Below, piece by piece: positions 34,120 through 42,649 of a DNA stretch of 64,000 bases (position 1 is the stretch's first letter; each line of letters starts with the position of its first letter). The notes under the pieces were generated by a model. It saw only the letters and a list, made by a program, of their open reading frames with translations, did no database searches and was not told the DNA's origin. Both the position numbers and the translations under genes were made by a program. The DNA comes from Paenibacillus gyeongsangnamensis (lineage in GTDB: Bacteria > Bacillota > Bacilli > Paenibacillales > NBRC-103111), in NCBI RefSeq assembly GCF_027533625.1, contig NZ_JAQAGZ010000013.1, forward strand, positions 62,001-126,000. Reading direction: 5' to 3'.

Positions 34120-34674
34120 ATGGGAATGGATGAAAACCGAATCACAGTCAAGGACGTCCTCTCGGAGCTGGATTATCTGCTTGCGATTTACAACACGTCC
34201 CTCGATCATTACAGCGACAGCGATATCCGGAAGAAACCGAGCGAGGAAGAGTGGTCGCTTGGTCAGATGTACGTTCACTTGATCCAGACAGCGCTTCACG
34301 TGTATTTTGAATCGGTCAAAGCTTGTCTTCGTCAAACGGAGAGCAATCCCGGTGTGGAGAAAAGCGCGGTTGCCAAGGAAATATTCGAGCTTGGTGGATT
34401 TCCCCCGCGCAAGATCAAGGTCCCCGCTTCGCCGGAATATACTCCCGCCAATCCGCAGACGAAGGTGGAGCTGTACGCCGGGCTGCAATCGGTGCTCGAG
34501 GAAGCGATGCTGCTGGCCCCGCAGATCGAAGCGCAGCCTGAGGCGGGAACGACGGTATCGCATGGGCGGCTGGGCGCGTTGAGCGCGATGGAATGGTTTC
34601 GATTAGCGGTGATGCACTTTCGCCATCATTTGGCCCAGAAGCAGGCGCTGGAGCGGTACCTTGGCTTGGAATAA
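34120..34674 (+). CDS. DinB-like four-helix protein
   Basis: A soluble protein of the DinB/YfiT superfamily. The first helix (LDYLLAIYNTSLDHYSD), the EEEWSLGQMYVHLIQ segment with a metal-binding histidine and the final MHFRHHLAQKQALERY with two more histidines form the expected metal site. The family includes thiol-S-transferases such as bacillithiol transferases, but this protein's substrate cannot be assigned. The start lies in an ATGGGATGGGATGGG-like tract; ATG 34126 is an equally possible start. Confidence 0.75.
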   Translation: MGMDENRITVKDVLSELDYLLAIYNTSLDHYSDSDIRKKPSEEEWSLGQMYVHLIQTALHVYFESVKACLRQTESNPGVEKSAVAKEIFELGGFPPRKIKVPASPEYTPANPQTKVELYAGLQSVLEEAMLLAPQIEAQPEAGTTVSHGRLGALSAMEWFRLAVMHFRHHLAQKQALERYLGLE

Positions 34675-34737
34675 AAAGTGGTGCTGCGGCGCTTCCCGAT
34701 GGCCCGGCAGGACGAGGGAATTTTCTTCAAAAGAGCT

Positions 34738-34788
34738 ACGATAAGGAATTTTTCTTAACGATAAGGAAAGTTTAAGTTCGCGTATCAT
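34738..34788 (+). promoter_or_regulatory. Direct repeats and -10 upstream of the APH(3') gene
   Basis: ACGATAAGGAA occurs twice, at 34738 and 34758, exactly 20 bp apart, ending 14 bases before a TATCAT -10 at 34783. There is no recognisable -35, as expected for an activator-dependent promoter with two sites on one helix face. Confidence 0.45.
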
Positions 34789-34823
34789 GCTGGAACATTA
34801 CATTAGGAAGATGGGATAGCCGA

Positions 34824-35603
34824 ATGTTACAAGCTCCTGATTCTTTCGCCCCGCGGCTGGAGGGCTGCAGCTGGGAGAGGATTACACTTGGCATGTCGGG
34901 TGCCGATGTGTATAAGCTGCGCTCCTCTGCCGGCGTAATGTACTTGAAGGTGCAGAAGCAGTCCAAGCCGGGAATGGAAAGCTTGGAGGAAGAGAAAGCA
35001 AGGCTCGGCTGGCTTCAAGGGCGGCTGGCGGTTCCGTCCGTCCTTGCCTATGAGTCTGATGGGAACCGGGAGTATTTGCTGATGTCCGAAATCCAGGGAA
35101 CGAATGCCTCGGACTCGTCGTTTCAGGACCGGCTGCCTGAGCTTATGGGGCTGCTCGCTGCCGGGTTAAAGTCCATTCACGCGGTTCCGGCCGGGGGTTG
35201 TCCTTTTGTCCGGACACTGGATGTGAAGCTGAGGGAGGCGACATACCGGGTGGCGCACGCACTGGTAGATGAAGCGGAGTTCGATGCCTGCCGTCAAGGC
35301 CGCAAGGCCGCGGAGCTGATGGACGATCTGATGAGAGAGAGGCCTGCTGATGAGGATCTGGTCTTCACCCACGGGGACTACTGCTTGCCGAATATCATCA
35401 TTCAAGAGGGCAAGGTCAGCGGTTTTATCGATTGGGGACGCGGCGGCGTAGCAGACCGTTACCAGGATTTGGCCTTGGCGGCGCGCAGCATCGAATACAA
35501 TTTCGGCAGAGCTTGGGTCGCGCCGTTTCTGGCCGCTTACGGTATTACGGAAGCCGACGAAGCGAAGCTTAGCTATTACCGGCTGCTGGATGAGTTTTTC
35601 TAG
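34824..35603 (+). CDS. APH(3')-type aminoglycoside phosphotransferase
   Basis: A cytoplasmic kinase that would phosphorylate the 3'-hydroxyl of kanamycin/neomycin-type aminoglycosides using ATP. The catalytic loop THGDYCLPN and the metal-binding IDWGRGGVADRYQDLALA are nearly identical to the APH(3') signature, as is the following RSIEYNFG segment. Length (259 aa) and the terminal LLDEFF fit. No mobile element is nearby and base composition matches neighbours, so it is probably an intrinsic gene. Direct repeats 20 bp apart precede it, suggesting inducible expression. A small membrane peptide gene follows after 17 bases. Confidence 0.88.
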   Translation: MLQAPDSFAPRLEGCSWERITLGMSGADVYKLRSSAGVMYLKVQKQSKPGMESLEEEKARLGWLQGRLAVPSVLAYESDGNREYLLMSEIQGTNASDSSFQDRLPELMGLLAAGLKSIHAVPAGGCPFVRTLDVKLREATYRVAHALVDEAEFDACRQGRKAAELMDDLMRERPADEDLVFTHGDYCLPNIIIQEGKVSGFIDWGRGGVADRYQDLALAARSIEYNFGRAWVAPFLAAYGITEADEAKLSYYRLLDEFF

Positions 35604-35620
35604 AAAAGCAGGTGTCAGAG

Positions 35621-35698
35621 ATGAGTATCATCTATTGGATCGTTGGCGCTGTGCTTTTGCTGTTTTTGGCGGGGTTGTCAGGGCAGTCTGGAGTTTAG
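35621..35698 (+). CDS. Possible 25-aa membrane peptide, or truncated gene ending in repeat array B
   Basis: ATG with AGGTG 6 bases upstream encodes one hydrophobic helix (MSIIYWIVGAVLLLFLAG). The TAG stop is the first TAG of repeat array B (GAGTTTAGCG), so the repeat appears to have replaced the natural end of the gene. It may be a real short peptide or a remnant. Confidence 0.4.
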   Translation: MSIIYWIVGAVLLLFLAGLSGQSGV

Positions 35699-36505
35699 CG
35701 AACCGAGGTTCAGTACAAGTGAGCTTGGGTTCACTAAACTCGGCAGTTACGCAACACGAGGGGCTGAAGTGAACCACCGGTCTCTACTAGCGAACCCGGG
35801 TTCCTAAAAATGACCCGGAGGTTCACTACTACAGCGCGCATAACTGGGTGCATCCTGGAGTCTAGCGAACCGAGGTTCAGTACAAGTGATCTTGGGTTCA
35901 CTAAGCTTAGCCGTTACGCAGTGCAGAGCCATAGCCCGGAGTTTAGCGAACCGAGGTTCAGTACAAGTGATCTTGGGTTCACTAAACTCGGCCGATACGC
36001 AGCGCAAGGGGCTGTAGTAAACCACCGGTCCCTACTAGCGAACCCGAGTTCCTAAAAATGACCCGGAGGTTCATTACAGGCGCATACCGGCCGCAGCTGG
36101 AGTTTAGCGAACCGAGGTTCGCTACAAGTGATCTTAGGTTCACTAAGCTCGGCCGATACTCAGCGCAGGGGGCTGTAGTGAACCACCGGTCCCTACAAGC
36201 GAACCCCGGTTCCCCTAAATGACCTGGAGGTTCACTACACCGCGCACACCGGCCGCAGCCTGGAGTCTAGCGAACCGAGGTTCAGTACAAGTGATCTTGG
36301 GTTCACTATACTCGGCGGATACGCAGCACAGGAGGCTGAAGTGAACCACCGGTCTCTACTAGTGAACTCAGGTTCCTCAAAATGACCTGGAGGTTCATTA
36401 CAGCGCGCATACCAGCTGCAGCGTGGAGTCTAGTGAGCCGAGATTCGGTACAAGTGATCTTGGGTTCACTAAACTCGGCGGATACGCAGCACAGGGGGCT
36501 AAAGT
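35696..36505. repeat. Array B: about 163-bp palindromic tandem repeat, five units plus partial
   Basis: The block TAGYGARCCGAGRTTC recurs at 35696, 35873, 35944, 36105, 36268 and 36431: spacings of 177, 71, 161, 163 and 163 bp, so one unit is short. Each full unit carries the palindromes TAGCGAACC...GGTTCACTA (box 1), GTAGTGAACCACCGG (middle) and TAGCGAACCCGGGTTC...ACCCGGAGGTTCA (box 2). The order of boxes and the 163-bp period are the same as in array A at 10.5 kb, although the spacers have diverged. It fills the gap between two convergent genes, aph/peptide and proS. No protein is encoded. Confidence 0.9.
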
Positions 36506-36515
36506 TCACGTCGCT

Positions 36516-38219
36516 CTAGTTAAGGCACAAGCGAACAATCCGTTCATAAGCCTCCTCGACCGTGACCTCCAGCGAGTTGGCCTCCTGCCGTTCCTTATAC
36601 TCCACGAGTCCTTCCGAGGCTTTCCTTCCGAACACAATCCGTATCGGCGCGCCGATCAGATCGGCATCCTTGAACTTCATTCCCGGCCGCTCCTGACGGT
36701 CGTCAAGCAGCGCTTCGATTCCTTGGGCACGCAGTCTCCGGTACAACGCCTCCGCTCCCAACATCTGCTCTTCGTCCTGCACGGAGACCGGAATGACGTG
36801 CACTTGAAAAGGGGCAACGGCCATCGGCCAGAGTAGTCCGGTTTCCTCGTGCCGCTGCTCCGCGATGACCGACACCAGTCTCGATACGCCGATGCCGTAG
36901 CAGCCCATGATCATAGGACGCTGCTCCCCGGATGCCCCCGCAAAACTGGCGCCGAGCTTAGCGCTGTATCGGGTTCCGAGCTTGAAGACGTGACCTACCT
37001 CGATGCCGCGGCTGCTGCGGAGCGTGCCTTCACAGCGCGGACAACGGTCCCCTTCGGCGGCGAGACGAAGGTCGTATACATGCTCTACCGGGAAATCTCT
37101 TCCCGGCTGGACGTGACGCAAATGGTATCCCGCTTCCCCGGAACCCGCAATGGCCGAAGACACGGCTGCAGCCTCCCGGTCCACCAGCAGCGGCATGCGA
37201 AGGCCTGCCGGTCCGACAAAGCCGATGGGGCAGCCCGTCAAACGAAGCACAGTATCGGCGTCTGCCAGCTCGATCTGCTCCGCATGAAGAATGCGCTGCA
37301 GCCGAATTTCGTTTACCGACCGGTCTCCTCGAACCAAGACGGCGACCGCTCGCCCGTCCGCCTCATAAATCAGCGTCTTCAGCAGCTGTTTGGATGATAC
37401 CCCAAGCGCTTGCTCCAGCTCCGCGATCGTATGGATGCCGGGAGTAGCGAACTTCTCGGCCGCCGGCTCCGGCGTCTCTCTCTTTTCTTGTTGCGGTAGC
37501 CCGGTGTCGGCTTGCTCCACGTTAGCCGCATATCCGCAGTCCGTACAAGTGACGATCCGATCTTCGCCGATATCGGCGATCGCCATGAATTCATGCGAGC
37601 CGCCTTCGCCTCCGATCGATCCGCTGTCCGCCTCCACCGCGCGAAAACGCAAACCGCAGCGCGTAAATATCCGGTTATACGCTTGGGTCATCGATGCATA
37701 GATTGCATCCAGCTGCTCCTCATCCGCTGCGAACGAATAGGCATCCTTCATCAGAAACTCCCTGCCGCGCAGCAAGCCGAACCTTGGACGCCGCTCATCC
37801 CTGAATTTAGTTTGGATCTGATACACCAAGAGCGGGAGCTTCCGGTACGATTGAATCTCATCCCTGATCAGCGCCGTAACGACCTCTTCATGCGTCGGTC
37901 CAAGCGCGAATTCCCGTCCGTGCCGATCCTCGAGCCGGATCAGCTCGGGCCCGTACACGGCGTAGCGGCCGGACTGTTCCCAGAGAGGGGCCGGCTGCAT
38001 GGCCGGCATGAGCAGCTCCTGGGCGCCGATTGCGTCCATCTCCTCTCGGATGATGCGCTCCAAATTTCGAAGCACCCGCTGTCCGAGCGGCAAATACGTA
38101 TACACGCCGGCGGCCAGCTGCCGAATATACCCTCCTCTCAGGAGCAGCCGATGGCTGGCCGTTTCCGCGTCAGCCGGCACCTCCCTTAAGGTAGGCATCA
38201 AAAAATGCTGTTGTCTCAT
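36516..38219 (-). CDS. proS: Prolyl-tRNA synthetase, bacterial type with editing insertion
   Basis: A class II aminoacyl-tRNA synthetase that charges tRNA-Pro. The catalytic motifs FRDERRPRFGLLRGREFLMKD (split by me here only for length), GPTHEEVVT and the C-terminal anticodon-binding domain are present. A YbaK-type insertion (about residues 240-390, with SSKQLLKTLIY) edits mischarged Ala-tRNA-Pro. Length of 567 aa is typical of the bacterial ProRS. A T-box leader upstream means expression rises when uncharged tRNA-Pro accumulates. AGGGGGGAT precedes the ATG. Its 3' end directly abuts repeat array B and no ordinary terminator is seen. Confidence 0.93.
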   Translation of the reverse strand: MRQQHFLMPTLREVPADAETASHRLLLRGGYIRQLAAGVYTYLPLGQRVLRNLERIIREEMDAIGAQELLMPAMQPAPLWEQSGRYAVYGPELIRLEDRHGREFALGPTHEEVVTALIRDEIQSYRKLPLLVYQIQTKFRDERRPRFGLLRGREFLMKDAYSFAADEEQLDAIYASMTQAYNRIFTRCGLRFRAVEADSGSIGGEGGSHEFMAIADIGEDRIVTCTDCGYAANVEQADTGLPQQEKRETPEPAAEKFATPGIHTIAELEQALGVSSKQLLKTLIYEADGRAVAVLVRGDRSVNEIRLQRILHAEQIELADADTVLRLTGCPIGFVGPAGLRMPLLVDREAAAVSSAIAGSGEAGYHLRHVQPGRDFPVEHVYDLRLAAEGDRCPRCEGTLRSSRGIEVGHVFKLGTRYSAKLGASFAGASGEQRPMIMGCYGIGVSRLVSVIAEQRHEETGLLWPMAVAPFQVHVIPVSVQDEEQMLGAEALYRRLRAQGIEALLDDRQERPGMKFKDADLIGAPIRIVFGRKASEGLVEYKERQEANSLEVTVEEAYERIVRLCLN

Positions 38220-38234
38220 CGCCCTATCCCCCCT

Positions 38235-38512
38235 AAAAAAATAACGCGCCTTCGTCAGGGACGAAAGCGCGTCGTGGTACCACCCTAATTCACCGCAGCC
38301 CGTGAGGCAGCGGTCTTCTTAACAAATAACGGGTTTCCCCGGCAGCGGATACGGGCCTAGCCAAAAAGTTCCCCGCTGCGGCTGCAAGGCGGGAGTCCTG
38401 CCGCGATCGGAGCGCCTTCCAGCCGTGTGCGCTCTCTCTGGGACGATCGTCAGGCAAGCCTGTGTCCTTGGTCAAAGCCGGTAACCATTTAAAATTAGAA
38501 CTTAATTTACAA
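38235..38512 (-). promoter_or_regulatory. T-box leader of proS
   Basis: On the minus strand AGGGTGGTACCACG (38273-38286) is the conserved T-box sequence. It is followed by a terminator (ACGCGCCTTCGT-type stem, 38244-38272, then TTTTTTT) whose 5' arm would pair alternatively with the T-box. Upstream, a long stem I region contains an AGAGAGAG-rich loop. The specifier should read a proline codon; I could not place it with confidence. Confidence 0.88.
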
Positions 38513-38764
38513 CATCCCGGAACAGAAATCAAGACGAAAATATTCGTCATAACCAATTCACCTGTAGACAGATAAGGAATGCTTGTGTAAAATCAATGGA
38601 ATAGTTGGATAAATATTACATAAACTCCTTTCCATATAATCCATCCAGCCTCTTTACGCCAGGCATCAACCGCGCACCTGCTGAAGAATGCTCCATTACC
38701 TCTTTATGCCCCCGATCCGGTGCGAGGACTCATATCTATTCCACTCGAAAGCAGGGGTGACGAC

Positions 38765-39907
38765 GTGTCCACACAAGTGTATCCGCACGAAATCCGCTAT
38801 GGAGCTGTAGACGTTACATGTGAGACGGCAGGCTTCTACGAGCCGAAGCTTGAGGAGCTGGAATGCCATTTCGGCAAACTGATTGCCGATCACCAGCTGC
38901 AGTGCGCGAGCTATTTGCTTTCCCGCAATGGGCAAATTTTCGCTTGGCGCTCCATGGGGCCGCTGCGCTATGACGATCCGGACAGCGCGCTGCTGCCCGA
39001 TTCCATCCGGCAAATCGCTTCGATTACGAAAATATTCACGTCAATAGCGGTTCTTCAGCTGGTGGAGCAGGGCCGAATTTTGACCGATTCTCCGGTCAGC
39101 AAGTTTATTCCGGAATTCGACAATCCCGTTCACAAGGGCATAACCGTATTCCATCTGCTGACTCATACGTCCGGAATGGTGGCGGATCCGGGCTATTTCA
39201 CGGAGCCTTATCCGCGCGGTTGGTGGGCGGAGGAGCGGGAGGATTGAATCAAAGCGATGCTGGCGGGCCCTCTGCAGAGCGAGCCCGGCGCAGCCTGGAG
39301 CTATTCCAGCGCAGGCTTCACCATTCTCGGCGAGCTGATTGCCCGAATCTCGGGCATGCCTTACGAGGAGTATGTCCTGAAGCGCATCATAGAGCCGCTC
39401 GGCATGGAGCGAACCTTTTTTCAAGTGCCGGAGCGTCTGCACGATCAGGTGTGCGCAACGAACGAATGGGACCTGAAACGTTTGAAGCCGGAGGAAGACA
39501 GCGGCAGCGGGGGAAACAGACCTCCGAGAGCCGGGGGAGGATTGTACTCCTGCCTTCGCGACTTATGGAAGCTGGGTCAAATGATTTTGCAGCAAGGTCA
39601 GTTTGAAGGGGCTCGCATTCTCGGGCGGAAAACGGTGGAGGCAATGACGCGGAATCATCTCCAGCATGTACCGGCCTTCAGCTGGGGGGCAAGGATTCCG
39701 TCCATCCGCTACGGACTCGGCATCCAAATGAGGGGGCTCGGGCTGTGCTCGCCGGAGACGGTCTCGCATGAAGGCGCGGGAAGGAGCGCCTTGTTCATCG
39801 ATCCGGTCGAGCGGCTGGTCGCCGTTTATTTTGTCCCGTCGCTGATCCGATTCTGTGAAGCTTCGGTCGTTCAGCCCAGAAACATCATCTGGTCAGGTCT
39901 TGAATAA
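38765..39907 (+). pseudogene. Class C beta-lactamase-like serine hydrolase with in-frame TGA
   Basis: A serine hydrolase of the beta-lactamase class C / D-alanyl carboxypeptidase family. The nucleophile SxxK is SITK, the YxN-like motif is YSS and the HxG-like motif is HEGAG. A single TGA at 39245-39247 interrupts an otherwise open frame; both halves are in the same frame and join at a place where TGG (Trp) would be expected (WWAEERED-stop-IKAMLAG). The start is GTG 38765 with AGGGGTG 5 bases upstream; no signal peptide is seen. It is a nonsense pseudogene unless the base is a sequencing error. A terminator follows. Confidence 0.82.
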
Positions 39908-39948
39908 TATTCGCTCGTCGTAAGCATACTTTCATTGGCATTTAAGTT

Positions 39949-39983
39949 AACACCGGCCTTCTTGGATAGAGAGCCGGTGTTTT
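39949..39983 (+). terminator. Terminator after the serine-hydrolase pseudogene
   Basis: AACACCGGC / GCCGGTGTT stem with a 15-nt loop followed by TT. Confidence 0.65.
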
Positions 39984-39998
39984 GGCGTTTATTTCGGC

Positions 39999-40128
39999 TT
40001 AGCCGGCGTAAACCTCGAATTCGTTCACATTCGCTTCATCGGTGGCCCTGAGTACCAAGAGCGGGATGTACCGGGAAGTGACAGGTGTGAAGGTGATCGT
40101 TTTGGCGGTGCCTTCATGGGAATGCGGC
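39999..40128 (-). pseudogene. C-terminal remnant of an F5/8 type C (discoidin-like) domain protein
   Basis: Directly behind the LacI stop codon, the minus strand encodes HEGTAKTITFTPVTSRYIPL and then LLVLRATDEANVNEFEVYAG before a TAA. This is the typical last 40 residues of a discoidin/F5-8 type C carbohydrate-binding domain in a secreted glycosidase. There is no start or upstream part: the LacI gene begins where the rest should be. It is a deletion remnant. Confidence 0.6.
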
Positions 40129-41133
40129 CTACAGCAAAGAACGGGTCGAACGCCGCACGTTCAGCTTGCCGGGCAGCACGACCTCCTGCATCTCCATATC
40201 GGGGGTCCGCCAGTGCCGGAACAGCAGCTCGACGGCCAGGCTCCCGATTAATTTGCCGGGTTGATTGATGGACGTGAAGAAATCGCGATACTCGCTTGGA
40301 AGGAAACAGTAGTTGTCATCGAACGTAACGACGCTGAGGTCCTCGGGAATGTGCAGCCTCTTCCGGTTCAGCAGCTCGAGCAAGCCTTCGAGGAGCCCGG
40401 GATCCGTCACGAAAATAGCCGTCGGCCGATGCTCGCCGTCCAGCAGCGTCTCCAGCCGGTCCATATACGCATCATTCGGGGAGAGCAGCACTTCCAGGTC
40501 GGAAGACGGCATGGCACCGCGTTCCATCATCGCGAAGCGGAAGCCTTTGATCCGCTCCTTGTGCGTGTAATATTTGTCCGGCGAGAGCAGGGCGATCCGC
40601 GTATGTCCCTCATCCAGCAAATGCTTCATCAGCTGCAGGCTGCCCGCGAAGTTGTCGCCCCGTACCTGATGCGCGTCAGCACCTTCCAGCTTCTGATCCA
40701 CGAGCACAAGGGGGATGCCGCTTCTTCGAAGCAGTTGAAGATGCTCTGTTTCGCCCGGCCCCCCGCTGAGCAGGATGAGGCCTTCCACTCCGCGGTTCAC
40801 CATGCTGGAAGTCAGGGTTCCCTCCCGGCCGCCGATCGAATTGCCGATCAGAATCATGTACTCGTTCTCATAGGCTTTCTCCTCCGCCCCCGCCAGAATG
40901 TCGATTCCGAACGAATGGGCGCGGATTTCCCTGCCGAAGGGGAGAATCAGGCCGAGCATGGCGCTCGATTCCTGCGTTCGCTTCAGCTCCTGCGAATGGA
41001 AGTTAAGCGTCTGCATTGCGGCCAATACCTTCTCCCGGGCACGGGGAGAGACGAGCTCGCTGTGGTTAATGACCCGCGACACCGTCGCTTTGGATACACC
41101 TGCGAGCTTCGCGACTTCAAGCAATTTTGACAT
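40129..41133 (-). CDS. LacI-family transcriptional regulator
   Basis: A sugar-responsive repressor. The N-terminal helix-turn-helix LLEVAKLAGVSKATVSRVIN is canonical, followed by a periplasmic-binding-protein-like effector domain (MLGLILPFGREIRAHSFG onward). ATG 41133 is preferred over a GTG at 41142 because an AGGATG box lies nearer to it. It is divergent from a sugar-binding lipoprotein gene, with two palindromic operator candidates between. It probably controls that gene and itself. Confidence 0.88.
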   Translation of the reverse strand: MSKLLEVAKLAGVSKATVSRVINHSELVSPRAREKVLAAMQTLNFHSQELKRTQESSAMLGLILPFGREIRAHSFGIDILAGAEEKAYENEYMILIGNSIGGREGTLTSSMVNRGVEGLILLSGGPGETEHLQLLRRSGIPLVLVDQKLEGADAHQVRGDNFAGSLQLMKHLLDEGHTRIALLSPDKYYTHKERIKGFRFAMMERGAMPSSDLEVLLSPNDAYMDRLETLLDGEHRPTAIFVTDPGLLEGLLELLNRKRLHIPEDLSVVTFDDNYCFLPSEYRDFFTSINQPGKLIGSLAVELLFRHWRTPDMEMQEVVLPGKLNVRRSTRSLL

Positions 41134-41184
41134 GGAGACCACACATCCTAAATTGATTCTGTTGTCTTAGTTATATAAAGCAGG

Positions 41185-41194
41185 CAAGCGCTTG
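41185..41194. promoter_or_regulatory. LacI-type operator candidate 1
   Basis: CAAGCGCTTG, a perfect 10-bp palindrome with central CG, about 50 bases upstream of the LacI start. Confidence 0.55.
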
Positions 41195-41253
41195 TCAAAT
41201 TATCGTTGCCACTGTAAGCGAATTCATTGTATGATAAGAATGTGAATTGTTTC

Positions 41254-41265
41254 TGAAACGTTTCA
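41254..41265. promoter_or_regulatory. LacI-type operator candidate 2
   Basis: TGAAACGTTTCA, a perfect 12-bp palindrome with the central CG typical of LacI/CcpA-type sites, 63 bases before the binding-protein start. Confidence 0.6.
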
Positions 41266-41327
41266 TATGTAGGTGAAAGAATGTGAGGAAGCAAGGCGTA
41301 ATCCATAATCAAGGGAGGTTCAGACCA

Positions 41328-42635
41328 ATGAACATATCCAGGAAAGCCTCAGCATCGGCACTTGCATTGGCGCTTCTTGCTTCGGCTCTGCAAGGCTGCT
41401 CCGGGGGAGCGGCCCCGCCCAAAGACGACGCTCCGGCCGATGTAAAGAAAATCAACACCGATCCGGTCACTCTGACGGTGTGGGCCAGCATGTCGGATGA
41501 GCTGTTTCAGAAGCTTGTCGCCGAGCCCGTGAAGCTGAAATATCCTCACATCAGCCTGCAGATGGTATCTGCCGAGAACAAGATTCCGGACTTGATCGCA
41601 AGCGGGAACGTGCCGGATATCATTACCGACGCGATCGCTTCCATCCCGAAATACCAAGAACTCAATCTGACGGAGGAGTTGACTCCTTATGTCAAGGCAT
41701 TCAACATGGACCTCGGAAGGATCAGTCCGGTCGTGCTCGATACGGTTCGCAAGGCGTCCGGAGACGGCAAGCTGTCCGCGCTCCCGATCTCCGGCAACGT
41801 GGTGATGATGTATTACAATAAGGACATTTTTGATCGTTTCAGCGTTCCTTATCCGAAGGACGGCATGACCTGGGACGAGGTGTACGATTTGGCCAGGAAG
41901 CTGACGAAGTCGGAAGGCGGTGTACAGTACCGGGGCTTCGACTTCCAGGACAGCTTCCAATTCACGGCCAATCAGCTATCGCTGTCTGTGGTGGATGGCG
42001 CCGCGAAGAAAGCGATTGTCAATAACGAGAAGTGGAAGCGCATGTTCGAGAACTACGCCCGTTTCTTCGCGATTCCGGGCAACGAAGTGAACGACAAGAC
42101 GTACGGCCAGGGGCAGAACCAGTTCCTGAAGGACAAGACTTTGGCGATGTATGTCACGAGCTCCATTTTCTCCAAGCTTCCGGAAGCCGTGAAGGGAGGG
42201 CTTAACTTCGATGTGGTCACGCTGCCTTCATTCGCCGAAGCTCCCGGCGTGACAACCCAAGTGGACGGTGGCATCCGGTTCATCTCAACGACGAGCAGGA
42301 ATAAGGACCAGGCATTCCTGGCCTTGTCGGCCATGCTCTCGGACGAAGCGCAGAAGCAGATTGCGAGGAACGGCAACACGTCGGTGCTGACGGATGCCAA
42401 GATCATGGAGGAATTCGGCAAGGACGCCGATGTCCTGAAGGATCGCAACCGGCTCGGCTTCATCAGGAACAAGCCGGCTCCGCCGTCGCCTTCGATCACG
42501 AGGTTCGACTCCTCCGCCTATTCAATCGTGAGATCCAAGTTCAAGAAAATGGTGCTCACCGGGACCGACGTGAACACCATTCTCCGGGAGACCGATGAGC
42601 TCGTAAACCAAGCCATCGCCGACGCTTCAAAGTAA
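41328..42635 (+). CDS. Sugar ABC transporter substrate-binding lipoprotein
   Basis: An extracellular family 1 solute-binding protein anchored by a lipid at the LASALQGC lipobox. Its MMYYNKDIFDRFSVPYPKDG segment is nearly the same as in the broken paralogue at 19.6 kb. ATG 41328 is chosen because AAGGGAGG lies upstream at 9 bases; an earlier frame start at 41283 has no ribosome site. No permease is adjacent, so membrane partners must be encoded elsewhere. Two LacI-type palindromes precede it, pointing to control by the divergent LacI regulator. Confidence 0.85.
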   Translation: MNISRKASASALALALLASALQGCSGGAAPPKDDAPADVKKINTDPVTLTVWASMSDELFQKLVAEPVKLKYPHISLQMVSAENKIPDLIASGNVPDIITDAIASIPKYQELNLTEELTPYVKAFNMDLGRISPVVLDTVRKASGDGKLSALPISGNVVMMYYNKDIFDRFSVPYPKDGMTWDEVYDLARKLTKSEGGVQYRGFDFQDSFQFTANQLSLSVVDGAAKKAIVNNEKWKRMFENYARFFAIPGNEVNDKTYGQGQNQFLKDKTLAMYVTSSIFSKLPEAVKGGLNFDVVTLPSFAEAPGVTTQVDGGIRFISTTSRNKDQAFLALSAMLSDEAQKQIARNGNTSVLTDAKIMEEFGKDADVLKDRNRLGFIRNKPAPPSPSITRFDSSAYSIVRSKFKKMVLTGTDVNTILRETDELVNQAIADASK

Positions 42636-42649
42636 GGGATCCGGGGAGG

